Of a DNA stretch of 64,000 nt, positions 8,296 through 17,450 are shown piece after piece; position 1 is the stretch's first letter, and every line of letters begins with the position of its first letter. The stretch comes from Staphylococcus cornubiensis (GTDB lineage Bacteria; Bacillota; Bacilli; Staphylococcales; Staphylococcaceae). A model generated the notes under the pieces. The model saw only the letters and a list, made by a program, of their open reading frames with translations. It was not told where the DNA came from and did not search any database. A program made the translations under genes and the position numbers. The stretch lies in contig NZ_FXUZ01000004.1 of assembly GCF_900183575.1 (NCBI RefSeq), forward strand, positions 177,138 to 241,137, given 5' to 3'.

Positions 8296-9900
8296 TTAGA
8301 AGAAAAATGTTGCGAAGACAAATGCACTGATACCGACAAGTGCACAATATAACAATGCAGGCCCGAGTGTTTTACGAATCACACTACCTTCTTTACCTGC
8401 CATGTTAACGACAGCACACACTGCTACGACGTTATGCACACAGATCATGTTACCTGCAGCGCCCCCAATCACTTGAGCGGCCAATACAGTATGTAGATCA
8501 GTACCAATCGCATCAGCAATGTTCGCTTGTACAGGTGCAAATGTTAAAGTTGAAACAGTTGCACTTCCTGTAATAAATGATCCGAGTGCGCCTAAGAATG
8601 GTGCGACGAACAACCACATATCACCAAATGTGTGAGCCATCCCGTTCGCAATAAATTCAGGCATGCTGAGTAAATCTTTACTGTTAACACCTGAGTTACT
8701 AAATACATGCACCATTGCCAAAGTAGCGATCAATGTAAAACCTGTGACGCTGATTGTTTTGGCAGAATCTTTGCAGGCTTTTGAAAAATGTCGGAATGAT
8801 TTACGTTGGATAATGATCGCAAAAATAGCTGCAATAAATAATATCGTTCCTGGTGAATAAAGTAATTGCCAACTTGATGAAATGGTTTGATAGCCTAAAA
8901 TCTGATTCCAAGATAAGTCGAGTACAGTCGTTGTAAATGTTTTAACCGGTGCAACGATACGCGTTAACAATAAAAGTACAACGACGATTAAATAAGGTGA
9001 CCAAGCGGATAGTAAGCTCATTTCATGGGGTTGAGACAAGTCTGATGCTTGGTAATCATCTGTTAACGCTTCTGTCCATTCGTTTTTAGGAACAAGCCAA
9101 CCTTTTCTCGCAGTCACAACGGCAACGATTAATGTTGTCAGTGAGCTTAAAATAGACACAAACTCTGGCCCTGTCAGTACAGCATAAATCCATGCAGCAA
9201 CTGCGTACACGACACCGATGAGTAAAGTCCATGGCAAGATTTCTAATATCGCTTTCAGTTTGTTTGATTTTCCAAAGAAGATAATCATTGTTGTTACGAT
9301 GATGAGCGGAATGAATACACCACTGAATAAATCGATTAATGTAATGTGAATGGCTGTTTCAGAAAACAATTGTTCATTTGCTCTTTTTAATGTACTTAAA
9401 CCGACAATGACAGGTGTACCTACTGCACCGAATGATACGGAAATACTGTCTGCGATTAACGCGGTAGTGACACTCACAAGTGGTCTAAAGCCTAATGCAA
9501 CCATTAATGGTGCAGTGACCATGGCAGGTGTTCCAAAACCAGAAGCACCTTCAATTAAAGAACCAAATAAAAATGCGACGATAATCACTTGGATACGCAT
9601 ATCGCTAGAGACACTTTGGAAACTTGCATTGATACGTGCAACAGCATTCGTTTCACGTAATGTATTTAATAAAGTTAATGCACCAAATAAGATTAAAATG
9701 ATTGTTAATGTTTTATGGGCACCTTGTAATAAAGACGCACCGATAACGCCTGCTTCAATCCCCCATACTGAAAAGCCAAGCAATGTCACAACGATTGCAC
9801 TAATGGTCATCCCAACAAGTGCTGACATACGCAACAAGACTAAACAAATAAAAGGTGTGATGACTGCACTTAATGCGACAAGCATCAATAAAGTATTCAT
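8296..9900 (-). CDS. lctP: L-lactate permease, LctP/LldP family
   Basis: This 534-residue transporter has about 13 membrane helices, the usual length for the family. The conserved family regions LIEGASGFGTPAM (near residue 115) and GSFITGSATVSTL (near 435) are present. It carries lactate or glycolate across the membrane with protons. The start ATG (9900) follows a run of purines that includes AGGGGG. A CcpA-type site lies 69 bp upstream, which fits glucose control. The gene is monocistronic between two terminators or gaps. No lactate-quinone oxidoreductase gene adjoins it. Confidence 0.92.
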   Translation of the reverse strand: MNTLLMLVALSAVITPFICLVLLRMSALVGMTISAIVVTLLGFSVWGIEAGVIGASLLQGAHKTLTIILILFGALTLLNTLRETNAVARINASFQSVSSDMRIQVIIVAFLFGSLIEGASGFGTPAMVTAPLMVALGFRPLVSVTTALIADSISVSFGAVGTPVIVGLSTLKRANEQLFSETAIHITLIDLFSGVFIPLIIVTTMIIFFGKSNKLKAILEILPWTLLIGVVYAVAAWIYAVLTGPEFVSILSSLTTLIVAVVTARKGWLVPKNEWTEALTDDYQASDLSQPHEMSLLSAWSPYLIVVVLLLLTRIVAPVKTFTTTVLDLSWNQILGYQTISSSWQLLYSPGTILFIAAIFAIIIQRKSFRHFSKACKDSAKTISVTGFTLIATLAMVHVFSNSGVNSKDLLSMPEFIANGMAHTFGDMWLFVAPFLGALGSFITGSATVSTLTFAPVQANIADAIGTDLHTVLAAQVIGGAAGNMICVHNVVAVCAVVNMAGKEGSVIRKTLGPALLYCALVGISAFVFATFFF

Positions 9901-9968
9901 TTTTTGACCCCCTAAAAAATCTTTCCCTTTAAAGACATCTAATGACTAGATGACTGTATCGATTGAAT

Positions 9969-9982
9969 TGTAAGCGTTTTTA
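9969..9982. promoter_or_regulatory. CcpA (cre) site upstream of lctP
   Basis: TGTAAGCGTTTTTA matches the cre consensus TGWAARCGYTWNCW at 13 of 14 positions. Catabolite repression of lactate uptake is expected. Confidence 0.65.
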
Positions 9983-10280
9983 CTATAAATTGCAATCTAA
10001 TTTTTAGCGCATCTTTTTTATTCGTCACATTTCTGCCATATTTTACTATTACACATAAATTTTTAATTCAATTTTTCACAAAAAAGAGCAAAATTAAATA
10101 GAGAAATCAGTGTGATAAACATGCACTGTGTCATAAATACATATGTCAGAAGCTATAAAAGTAGCACACATATTTTCATTATTTATTTTTACAGACTAAT
10201 AATTATAAAATGAAAGTTTTTTTAAAAAAAAGATAAACAATTGCAACTGTTTGTATCTTCATGGTCCAATCGAATTTTAA
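9983..10280. other. AT-rich intergenic region between lctP and bioD
   Basis: Very AT-rich, with several short A and T runs and no open frame. It presumably holds the start of lctP transcription. I see nothing else. Confidence 0.5.
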
Positions 10281-10310
10281 ATGTAAACTAAATATAAAAT
10301 ATGTTTACAA
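10281..10310. promoter_or_regulatory. BirA operator of the biotin operon
   Basis: ATGTAAAC and GTTTACAA are separated by 14 bp, matching the known biotin-repressor dyad (TTGTAAAC-N14/15-GTTTACAA). Biotinyl-AMP-bound BirA should repress bioD-A-F-W from here. The site ends 60 bp before the bioD start. Confidence 0.9.
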
Positions 10311-10370
10311 TAAGGCGTGGAAACAGTAACATATGAACAGTACTCCATTAAAAGAGTAGAGGTGACATAA

Positions 10371-11048
10371 ATGAAGCTGTTTATTACGAGTACGAATACA
10401 GATGTAGGTAAAACATACGTGACGACTCATTTGTATCATTATTTGACACGCCAAGGGTCGAAGGTACATATTATCAAACCATTTCAAACTGAAGTGTTAC
10501 CTGATGGCAAGTATCCAGATTTGGAAAGTTATCAAAAAATGTGTGGTCTGCCGTACGCGGATACGTCTTTTTATACGTTTGCAGCACCAGTTTCACCACA
10601 TTTGGCTTTTAAACTAGAACCACATCAACAATTAGATCGTATGGCAATTAAGACGTGGGTTGAGGATTGGCATGCGCAATGCGATGTGTTGCTCATAGAG
10701 GGCGCGGGAGGCATAGCAGTACCAATTTATGAAGATGAGGATACCTTTTACATGACAGCAGATTTAATTCGTGACGTAGCGGATGCTGTAATTAGCGTTA
10801 TACCTTCTCAATTGGGAGCAATCAGTGATGCACTTGTTCACCATCATTATTTGACGACGATGCATCTCCCTCAAGGACTATTTGTGATGAATCGATACAC
10901 CGATACAGCTATTGAGCAAGATAATCATCATACGATTGAAAAAATAACGGGGCGCTATGTCGAAATATTTCCAGAAGCAGGGACAGATAGAGACTTTTCA
11001 GCGACGTTATTCGATCAAATTAAAGGAGTGGTAACGCATGAAGCATGA
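10371..11048 (+). CDS. bioD: ATP-dependent dethiobiotin synthetase BioD
   Basis: This 225-residue enzyme closes the ureido ring of 7,8-diaminopelargonate with CO2 and ATP. The P-loop variant TSTNTDVGKT (residues 5-14) and the EGAGGIAVP segment (near 112-120) are the family hallmarks. It is the first gene of the operon, directly behind the BirA operator. The ATG follows GAGGTGAC. Its end overlaps bioA by 11 bases. Confidence 0.93.
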   Translation: MKLFITSTNTDVGKTYVTTHLYHYLTRQGSKVHIIKPFQTEVLPDGKYPDLESYQKMCGLPYADTSFYTFAAPVSPHLAFKLEPHQQLDRMAIKTWVEDWHAQCDVLLIEGAGGIAVPIYEDEDTFYMTADLIRDVADAVISVIPSQLGAISDALVHHHYLTTMHLPQGLFVMNRYTDTAIEQDNHHTIEKITGRYVEIFPEAGTDRDFSATLFDQIKGVVTHEA

Positions 11049-12390
11049 AACTTTAGTACAGAAGGATCGTGATTATGTTTGGCATCCTTTTACACAAATG
11101 GGCATGTACAATCAACAAGATCCTATCATCATTGAAAAAGGGAAAGGAAGCTATTTGTACGATACGAAAGGTCGTAAATATTTAGATGGCTATGCGTCAT
11201 TATGGGTGAATGTCCATGGCCATCAGAATCGACAGCTCAATCGTGCGATACAGCGACAACTCAATGCGATTGCACATTCAACATTACTTGGTTCTTCCAA
11301 TGTCCCGTCCATTTTACTTGCTGAACAATTAGTAAAGATGACGCCTGAACGTCTACAAAAGGTGTTTTATTCAGATACGGGCAGTGCTGCAGTGGAAATC
11401 GCAATTAAAATGGCATATCAATATTGGAAAAATTTAGATGCAGAGAAATATACCAAGAAAAATAAGTTTTTGACGTTACATCAAGCGTACCATGGTGACA
11501 CAATCGGTTCAGTGAGTGTAGGCGGGATTGACACATTTCACCGCATTTTCAAGGATTTGATTTTCGAGAATATTCAAGTTCCATGTCCGTCGTTTTATCA
11601 TAGCCATTATGCGTCTGAAGCGGCAATGATGGACGACATTTTACATCAAATTGAATCCATTTTACAAGCGCGTGCAGATGAAATTGTAGGATTTGTGATT
11701 GAGCCGTTAATTCAAGGCGCAACAGGACTTTTTGTACATCCAAAAGGGTTTTTGAAAGCTATTGAACAGCTCTGTAGAAAATACAATATTTTACTGATTG
11801 TGGATGAAGTGGCAGTTGGTTTTGGACGTACCGGAAAAATGTTTGCTTGTGAGCATGAAGCGGTTCAACCTGATTTCATGTGTTTAGGAAAAGCAATTAC
11901 AGGAGGGTATGTCCCTCTCGCCGCAACATTAACCTCTCAAGCCGTATACGATGCGTTTTTAAGTAATGCACATGCGAAACAGACCTTTTTCCATGGGCAT
12001 ACATATACAGGAAATCAAGTCGTTTGTGCGGTTGCGCTTGAAAACATTCGCCTATTTAAAACGCGAAACTTGATCAGTCAAATTGAAAAGACATCGATGA
12101 CATTACGGACATCTTTAGAGGCATTATCTGAACATCCGCATGTAGGTGATATACGCGGGAGAGGATTGATGTACGCTGTTGAGCTTGTAGAAAATCGTTC
12201 GAACAAGACGCCTCTTGAGATTGCACAGGTGGAAGCAATTATTGCGAAATGTAAGGCAGAGGGGCTGATGATTAGAAATTTAGAAAATATTATCACTTTT
12301 GTGCCTGTCTTAAGTATGTCCAATCGTGAAATGAAACGAATGGTCCGCATATTTAAAAAAGCATTGCATCATGTTTTAAAGGGGCGTTGA
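11038..12390 (+). CDS. bioA: Adenosylmethionine-8-amino-7-oxononanoate aminotransferase BioA
   Basis: This 450-residue class III PLP aminotransferase converts KAPA to DAPA with S-adenosylmethionine as amino donor. The family N-terminal HPFTQM is at about residues 16-21. Other conserved parts are YSDTGSAAVE, the IVDEVAVGFGRTG cofactor region, and the PLP lysine in LGKAITGG. The start lies inside the end of bioD after GGAGTGG. The end overlaps the bioF start region. Confidence 0.93.
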   Translation: MKHETLVQKDRDYVWHPFTQMGMYNQQDPIIIEKGKGSYLYDTKGRKYLDGYASLWVNVHGHQNRQLNRAIQRQLNAIAHSTLLGSSNVPSILLAEQLVKMTPERLQKVFYSDTGSAAVEIAIKMAYQYWKNLDAEKYTKKNKFLTLHQAYHGDTIGSVSVGGIDTFHRIFKDLIFENIQVPCPSFYHSHYASEAAMMDDILHQIESILQARADEIVGFVIEPLIQGATGLFVHPKGFLKAIEQLCRKYNILLIVDEVAVGFGRTGKMFACEHEAVQPDFMCLGKAITGGYVPLAATLTSQAVYDAFLSNAHAKQTFFHGHTYTGNQVVCAVALENIRLFKTRNLISQIEKTSMTLRTSLEALSEHPHVGDIRGRGLMYAVELVENRSNKTPLEIAQVEAIIAKCKAEGLMIRNLENIITFVPVLSMSNREMKRMVRIFKKALHHVLKGR

Positions 12391-12392
12391 TG

Positions 12393-13523
12393 ATGGACCT
12401 TCAGCGCAAGTTAGATGCACTGCAAGCTAAAGGACAGTTGCGTCAATTACGAGAAGTCGAAGCGGTGGATGGTAAGTGGATTACGATGGAAGGGCGTAAG
12501 TTTTTAAATTTTACGTCGAATGATTATTTAGGGCTAGGGCAAGTGACACATACAGAGGTAATGCCTGAGTCCGCGCTAAAACATCTCGCAAGTTCACGAT
12601 TAGTGAGTGGGAATACTGCATTGTATACAAAAGTTGAACGGTTGTTAAGTGTCCACTTTCACTTTGAAGATGCATTAGTCACGACGAGTGGCTACGATGC
12701 AAATTTAGCAGTGATGCAAGCTTTTCAAGATGAGGAGGTGGTCGTGTTTTCGGATGAAGGTAATCACGCAAGTATTATTGATGGCATACGGTTAAGTCGG
12801 CTTCAGAAAGTCATTTATCCTCACAATGATATCGCAACATTAGAAAGGTTATTGCGCCAATATCCCGAGGACATGACTAAAGTCGTCGTGACAGACAGTG
12901 TCTTTTCTACGCATGGAGATTTTGCGAAACTGGAAGATCTTATCGCTTTGAAAGCAACGATACCGCAGATGTGGCTAATGGTGGATGATGCACATGCCTT
13001 TGGATTAAACTTGCATACATATGATGCGAATATTGATGTTTTAACGACCAGTTTATCAAAGGGTGTCGGTGCACATGGTGGCGCGATTTTATGTACTTCA
13101 CTTTTTAAAGAAGTGTTAATTAATGTAGCGCGACCGGTCATTTATTCCAATGCGTTGCCTCAATTTCAATTAGCACAGTTATATCAAAATTTGGAATTGA
13201 TGTTTGCGCAACCAGAAAGAGGACAGGCATTGCGTCAATTAAGTGAAACATTCAATCAGTTGTATTTCCGTTATTTCGGCGTTTCATATGCAGAGACTTC
13301 AACGACGCCGATTAAATGGATTCGGTTTAAGGATTATCGCGAGGCTGAACATGTCTATCAAGCGTTGTTGGCACAAGGTATATGGGTCAGCTATTTCAGG
13401 TACCCGACTGTCGCACAGCCGACATTACGCATGTCACTTTCTTGGTTTCATGATGAGCGTGATTTAGAGTACCTTTTCACACAATTGTCGCGTGCGCGTG
13501 GACGTGGCAAGGAGGTGAAATGA
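12393..13523 (+). CDS. bioF: 8-amino-7-oxononanoate synthase BioF
   Basis: This is an enzyme of about 376 residues in the alpha-oxoamine synthase family. It condenses pimeloyl-CoA with alanine to give KAPA. The family motifs NFTSNDYLGL (near residue 32), VDDAHAFG (near 200), and the PLP lysine in TTSLSKGVGAHGG are present. TTG 12387, ATG 12390 and ATG 12393 are all in frame; the last has the best spacing from AAAGGGG. It overlaps bioW by four bases. In S. aureus bioB lies between bioA and bioF; here it does not. Confidence 0.9.
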   Translation: MDLQRKLDALQAKGQLRQLREVEAVDGKWITMEGRKFLNFTSNDYLGLGQVTHTEVMPESALKHLASSRLVSGNTALYTKVERLLSVHFHFEDALVTTSGYDANLAVMQAFQDEEVVVFSDEGNHASIIDGIRLSRLQKVIYPHNDIATLERLLRQYPEDMTKVVVTDSVFSTHGDFAKLEDLIALKATIPQMWLMVDDAHAFGLNLHTYDANIDVLTTSLSKGVGAHGGAILCTSLFKEVLINVARPVIYSNALPQFQLAQLYQNLELMFAQPERGQALRQLSETFNQLYFRYFGVSYAETSTTPIKWIRFKDYREAEHVYQALLAQGIWVSYFRYPTVAQPTLRMSLSWFHDERDLEYLFTQLSRARGRGKEVK

Positions 13524-14215
13524 TGTACAGTATTAAAATGAGAGCAAATCAAGACGGCATACATATCAGTGGTGCTGAAACAATATGTGAAGCACAAAAA
13601 ATTCCAGCAGTCCTCCAAACGTTTTTCGACAAAGGCTTTCAACATGAAAATGGTGCAATCGATTTTATGAATTTGAAAATTGAAAAGGTAGCAGCCCCGT
13701 TGTACCCACTGAATGCTTTGCCTATCATCGAAAATACGCCGCACACGTTAGAGACATTATGTCAGATACATGGTATTACAAAAGAGGCGCTTAACAAAGG
13801 GATGACATATATTTTTGATGACACACAGTATAGAGGCGCGGTCATCGTCTCTGCACAAACGGGAGAACGATTAGATCAAACAGGTACAAGAGGGGTTCGC
13901 GTGACACACTTTTGCTTTGAGGATCACACGAGTGTACCGCTCGTCAGTTCACGTATTCAAGATGCTTTGACGATAGCGACATGTATCACCACATTTGCAC
14001 AAGTGAAAGGGGAACTGTGTGTGTCGGATGACTTACATTACACGACGGGATATTTTGCTTCAGCAAAACGTGGCTATCATCGTTTACACCACATAAAACC
14101 CGCCGCCACGCGTTACGGTGGGCGTGTCATTTTTGTGGATGACACATTGCCAATGGACGACTATATTTCATTTTTACAACAGCAGCCGAAACAAGTCATT
14201 CGCCATAATGAATAG
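13520..14215 (+). CDS. bioW: 6-carboxyhexanoate-CoA ligase (pimeloyl-CoA synthetase) BioW
   Basis: This 231-residue enzyme activates pimelate to pimeloyl-CoA with ATP. The N-terminal YSIKMRA..GIHISGAE is typical of BioW, and the C-terminal GGRVIFVDD region is conserved. The start is ATGATG after AAGGAGG, overlapping the bioF stop. It is the last gene of the operon, followed by a terminator. With BioF, BioA and BioD this covers pimelate to dethiobiotin. Confidence 0.9.
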   Translation: MMYSIKMRANQDGIHISGAETICEAQKIPAVLQTFFDKGFQHENGAIDFMNLKIEKVAAPLYPLNALPIIENTPHTLETLCQIHGITKEALNKGMTYIFDDTQYRGAVIVSAQTGERLDQTGTRGVRVTHFCFEDHTSVPLVSSRIQDALTIATCITTFAQVKGELCVSDDLHYTTGYFASAKRGYHRLHHIKPAATRYGGRVIFVDDTLPMDDYISFLQQQPKQVIRHNE

Positions 14216-14219
14216 TTAT

Positions 14220-14267
14220 CAGTGGTCGCTTTCTTTTAAAGAAGGGAAGTGGACCGCTGTTTTTTTA
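14220..14267 (+). terminator. Terminator of the bio operon
   Basis: CAGTGGTC pairs with GGACCGCTG with one G-T pair, then seven T. Confidence 0.75.
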
Positions 14268-14382
14268 TTTGAAGCTAAAGTGAGATGTTCAGGAATGTGA
14301 ATAGCACTGTTTGATTATGATATAGTGGGGGAGATAACCGGAATGTATCATGTTTTTGAGATACGTGTTCTTTATTATGATG

Positions 14383-14458
14383 GGACATATATTGTCATTA
14401 ATGGATATACATAAGCGGAATAGAGATGAAAAAATATCGTTAGGGACACTATATGTCC
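14383..14458. promoter_or_regulatory. Pair of GGACA-N5-TGTC dyads upstream of the GH20 gene
   Basis: Two similar palindromes, GGACA-TATAT-TGTC (14383-14396) and GGACA-CTATA-TGTCC (14444-14458), are 61 bp apart (about six helical turns). They lie 50-125 bp before the dispersin-like gene. They look like operator sites of an unidentified regulator. A weaker relative, GGGACATTTATGTGT, lies at 19974-19988 before the WYL regulator gene. Confidence 0.45.
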
Positions 14459-14507
14459 GATACTTCATATTTCCCGGGAAAACGATAGATAAAGAGGAGT
14501 TGAAACG

Positions 14508-15542
14508 ATGAAATATTTGTATTCAATAGGTTGTGTGTTTTTACTTTTTCTCACAGCGGGTCAACGTGAAATATTAGCGCCAGATATTCAAAAAGGAGTG
14601 AATATTGATATTGCCCGTAAAGACTATTCACTGGAGACAGTTAAAAAAATTGTTGATACGATAGCGAAACATGATGGGGACTATTTACAGCTGCACTTTG
14701 CTGATGATCAACATCATGCGATTGCTTTTCGGGATATGCCGACCGAAAAACGCGACACTTGGTCACAAAAAGAGGTTCAAGCATTAGTCCAATATAGTAA
14801 TGAGCGTAACGTCATGGTAGTACCGGATGTTGATTTTCCGTCGCATGCAGGGGCGTTACTTCAAGAGTTGAAAAAACAAGATAAATCTCGTTATAAAGCG
14901 GTTGTATCCAAGTTCAGCGAGAACACGGTTGACTATTTCGATAATCAAGAAGCGGTCAAATGGAGTCGTGAGTATTTAAAAGAAGTGATGTCGTTGTTTG
15001 AACAGCCTCAATACGAAGGAAAGCAACGTATTGTTATTGGGGGAGATGAAGTGCCTGGAGCGATGGATCATCAAAAAGCATTCGTACATTTCATCAACAA
15101 ATTAGCCCAAACAGCACAAAGTAAAGGCTATCAACCTCAAATTTGGAATGATAGCCTTACAAAACAAGGTGTTCAACAGTTGGATTCGCGTGTTTCTGTA
15201 TTGTTTTGGAAGCAGCACGAAGCGACGCATCAGCAGCAAGCACATGTCAAAGACTTGGCTGATGCAAACATTCAAGTGTTCAACTATAACGCACATACTT
15301 TATATTTTTTACCCTCGTCACAATATTCTGAGGAAACGATTCAGCAACAACAACAGTTTATTGAAAATAATTATGCCGTTAATCGTTTTAATTATTTTAA
15401 TGATGCACATCATGTCGTTGCACAACCGAATATCCAAGGTTCTGCCTTATCATTTTGGGGGGAACATGCGGGAGAGATGTCACAACAAGAAATGCTCCAA
15501 CAAATTCAACCACTGATCGAAACGTATTTAACTCAAAATTAA
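14508..15542 (+). CDS. Dispersin B-like GH20 beta-N-acetylhexosaminidase (probable PNAG hydrolase)
   Basis: This 344-residue secreted enzyme has a hydrophobic signal segment (residues about 4-18) and one GH20 barrel of dispersin B size. By comparison with dispersin B as I remember it, the key residues are conserved: Arg37 (in DIAR), the catalytic pair Asp180-Glu181 (GGDE), Trp213 (IWND), Trp234, Tyr266 (NYNAHTLY), Trp317 and Glu319 (FWGEH). Dispersin B cleaves poly-beta-1,6-N-acetylglucosamine, the polymer made by icaADBC, which lies tail to tail with this gene. The two stop codons overlap. The ATG follows AAAGAGGAG. The family is nearly certain. PNAG as the substrate is a strong inference from the residues and the neighbours. 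Confidence 0.88.
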   Translation: MKYLYSIGCVFLLFLTAGQREILAPDIQKGVNIDIARKDYSLETVKKIVDTIAKHDGDYLQLHFADDQHHAIAFRDMPTEKRDTWSQKEVQALVQYSNERNVMVVPDVDFPSHAGALLQELKKQDKSRYKAVVSKFSENTVDYFDNQEAVKWSREYLKEVMSLFEQPQYEGKQRIVIGGDEVPGAMDHQKAFVHFINKLAQTAQSKGYQPQIWNDSLTKQGVQQLDSRVSVLFWKQHEATHQQQAHVKDLADANIQVFNYNAHTLYFLPSSQYSEETIQQQQQFIENNYAVNRFNYFNDAHHVVAQPNIQGSALSFWGEHAGEMSQQEMLQQIQPLIETYLTQN

Positions 15543-16597
15543 GAAAGGCGAATATCCAATTTGTACGGTTGTTTGCCAATTGCGAATCGGAAAATGCGAA
15601 ATTCCCGTAAAAATAAACCGACACCTATACAAATACCAAGTGTATAGAGAAGTGAAATCGCAATAAAAACAAACGTTAAATCTGCAAAATTTAAAAAGTA
15701 TTCGTAAAGCGTGCTCAAAATGATGGGGTGGAACAAGTAAATGAAAAATGAAAATGCACTAATCAAGTTGATTGTACCTAACATCATTTGTTTAAAATGA
15801 AGACACAAGCTGAGCAACAATAAGAACATCAGTGTATGATATAACATCAAGTTTTCATTAAAGCTTGTGACCCATCCATAATCATGGTGTTGAAAAATGA
15901 CAAATATGATGAATGACAAAATGGCTAAAATGATAATAATAAAAACGTACTGATGTAAATAATTGATGACTGCAGTATAGTTCCTACCAATATAAGCCCC
16001 GAAAAAGAAGAAGAAAATCCAGCCGAGCATACATGTGTTTTCGCTCAATGGATAAATCGACACAAATTTTTCGGCAAATGCAGGATTCGTGTCAAATTGG
16101 TGTAAAAAACTAAACTGTATGATAAAGGAAACAACGAGCAAAATTTTACTATCAAATAATTTGGGGGACACTTTAAAAATGATATAGCTCAGTAAGACGA
16201 ACTGCATAATCACAATAATAAAGTAGCCATGCCAACGCCCGAGTATTAAATTTTCGTACAGTTGATGTGTAAATGATGTTGCGGTAATTCTGCTCTCACT
16301 AAAACAATAAAATGCGCCTACGATAAAGTAAGGTAGCAAAATGTATTTCACACGTGCCCATATATATTTTACATTGACAGTTTCATAATTTAATGTTGTC
16401 AATAATTGAGACAAGATAATGAAACTGGGTGTACCGAAAATGACAATGTGTTGTAAATAATAGATCAGTTTCAGTTCAGCAAGATCACTCGTATCAAGAT
16501 GGCGCATAAATTCAGTGAAAATATGCGTCAAAATGATAAGCATGCAGGTGAATGCTCGAAAATAGACGAGTTCTAACTTTGTTTTACGATGCGTCAT
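15539..16597 (-). CDS. icaC: IcaC, membrane acyltransferase-family protein of PNAG synthesis
   Basis: This is an acyltransferase-3 family protein of about 352 residues with some ten membrane helices. IcaC is needed for surface PNAG and is proposed to export it or to O-succinylate it. A GTG at 16609 is in frame, but the ATG at 16597 has GGGGTG at 9 bp, and that start lies within icaB, as in other staphylococci. It is the last gene of the ica operon. Its stop codon overlaps that of the GH20 gene on the other strand, with no terminator between. Confidence 0.88.
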   Translation of the reverse strand: MTHRKTKLELVYFRAFTCMLIILTHIFTEFMRHLDTSDLAELKLIYYLQHIVIFGTPSFIILSQLLTTLNYETVNVKYIWARVKYILLPYFIVGAFYCFSESRITATSFTHQLYENLILGRWHGYFIIVIMQFVLLSYIIFKVSPKLFDSKILLVVSFIIQFSFLHQFDTNPAFAEKFVSIYPLSENTCMLGWIFFFFFGAYIGRNYTAVINYLHQYVFIIIILAILSFIIFVIFQHHDYGWVTSFNENLMLYHTLMFLLLLSLCLHFKQMMLGTINLISAFSFFIYLFHPIILSTLYEYFLNFADLTFVFIAISLLYTLGICIGVGLFLREFRIFRFAIGKQPYKLDIRLS

Positions 16598-17450
16598 GAT
16601 TGAAAGCACCCCATTTTTTCACTAATTCATTAAACGCATCTTGGCTCACCAAAATACGTGGAATATAGTAGTTATTATCATCGACAGACATCGCTTTTTC
16701 TTCCAACGTGTACCCATATGAGATGCCACTGTCTTTAATTGTTTCCACGGCTTCATCATTCACTTGTCCATAAGGGTAGGCAATGGCTGTTTCTTTACGA
16801 TTGAAATGTTGATCGAGATAGTCATTGCTTGTTTGCAAGTCATATTTCAGTACTTTAGAACTCACTGTTAACATTTTAGATTTCGTTTTTTCTAATGAAT
16901 GCAAATCATGTGTATGTGATTGAAACGTCCATAAGCCTGAGCGTTCCATTTCTTCAAGTTCGTCTATAGTAGATAAATTCAAATTATGAAAATTTTGAGC
17001 CCCAACTTCTCCAGTAATAACAAATCCTGTCGCAGGGACGTGATATTTCTTTAAAATTGGAAAAGCATTTCGGTAAATAGACTCATCCATGTCGTCAAAG
17101 TTAATCCAGACGCTCCGTTTCGGGAAGTGACCTTCTCGTTTATAGCGAACCATCTCTTCGTGTGTTAAAAAGTGTGCATCGTGCTCTATAAGCCATTTAA
17201 TTTGTCGTTCGAACTCTGATTTACTCACACTATAAGTTGAAACTTCTTTACTGTTAGAAAAAAGAAACAAAAATAGATCTAAAAAATCATCATTTCTGAC
17301 TCTATGGTAATTTAAGGCTAGAGCGGTTTGATCGCCGTCATCTTTAAGTTTGTGCGTTTCTGCTTCTGCCTGATACGTTGGGAAAAGTGCAACAGCTATT
17401 GTAGAGATGACACACCCTATGACCATGAAAAGTTTAAAGAAATTTGCCAT
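16584..17450 (-). CDS. icaB: IcaB, PNAG N-deacetylase
   Basis: This 288-residue secreted or surface polysaccharide deacetylase has an N-terminal signal (residues about 5-28) and a NodB-type domain. The metal and catalytic motifs are FDDMD (motif 1) and SHTHDLH (motif 2). It removes some acetyl groups from PNAG so that the polymer stays on the cell. The gene overlaps icaD by 17 bases upstream and icaC downstream. Confidence 0.92.
   Translation of the reverse strand: MANFFKLFMVIGCVISTIAVALFPTYQAEAETHKLKDDGDQTALALNYHRVRNDDFLDLFLFLFSNSKEVSTYSVSKSEFERQIKWLIEHDAHFLTHEEMVRYKREGHFPKRSVWINFDDMDESIYRNAFPILKKYHVPATGFVITGEVGAQNFHNLNLSTIDELEEMERSGLWTFQSHTHDLHSLEKTKSKMLTVSSKVLKYDLQTSNDYLDQHFNRKETAIAYPYGQVNDEAVETIKDSGISYGYTLEEKAMSVDDNNYYIPRILVSQDAFNELVKKWGAFNHDAS

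Noticed and set aside
9350..9907. 185-codon plus-strand frame opposite lctP
   Set aside because: Shadow of the lctP helices on the other strand; no start site, and LctP is a full-length known family.
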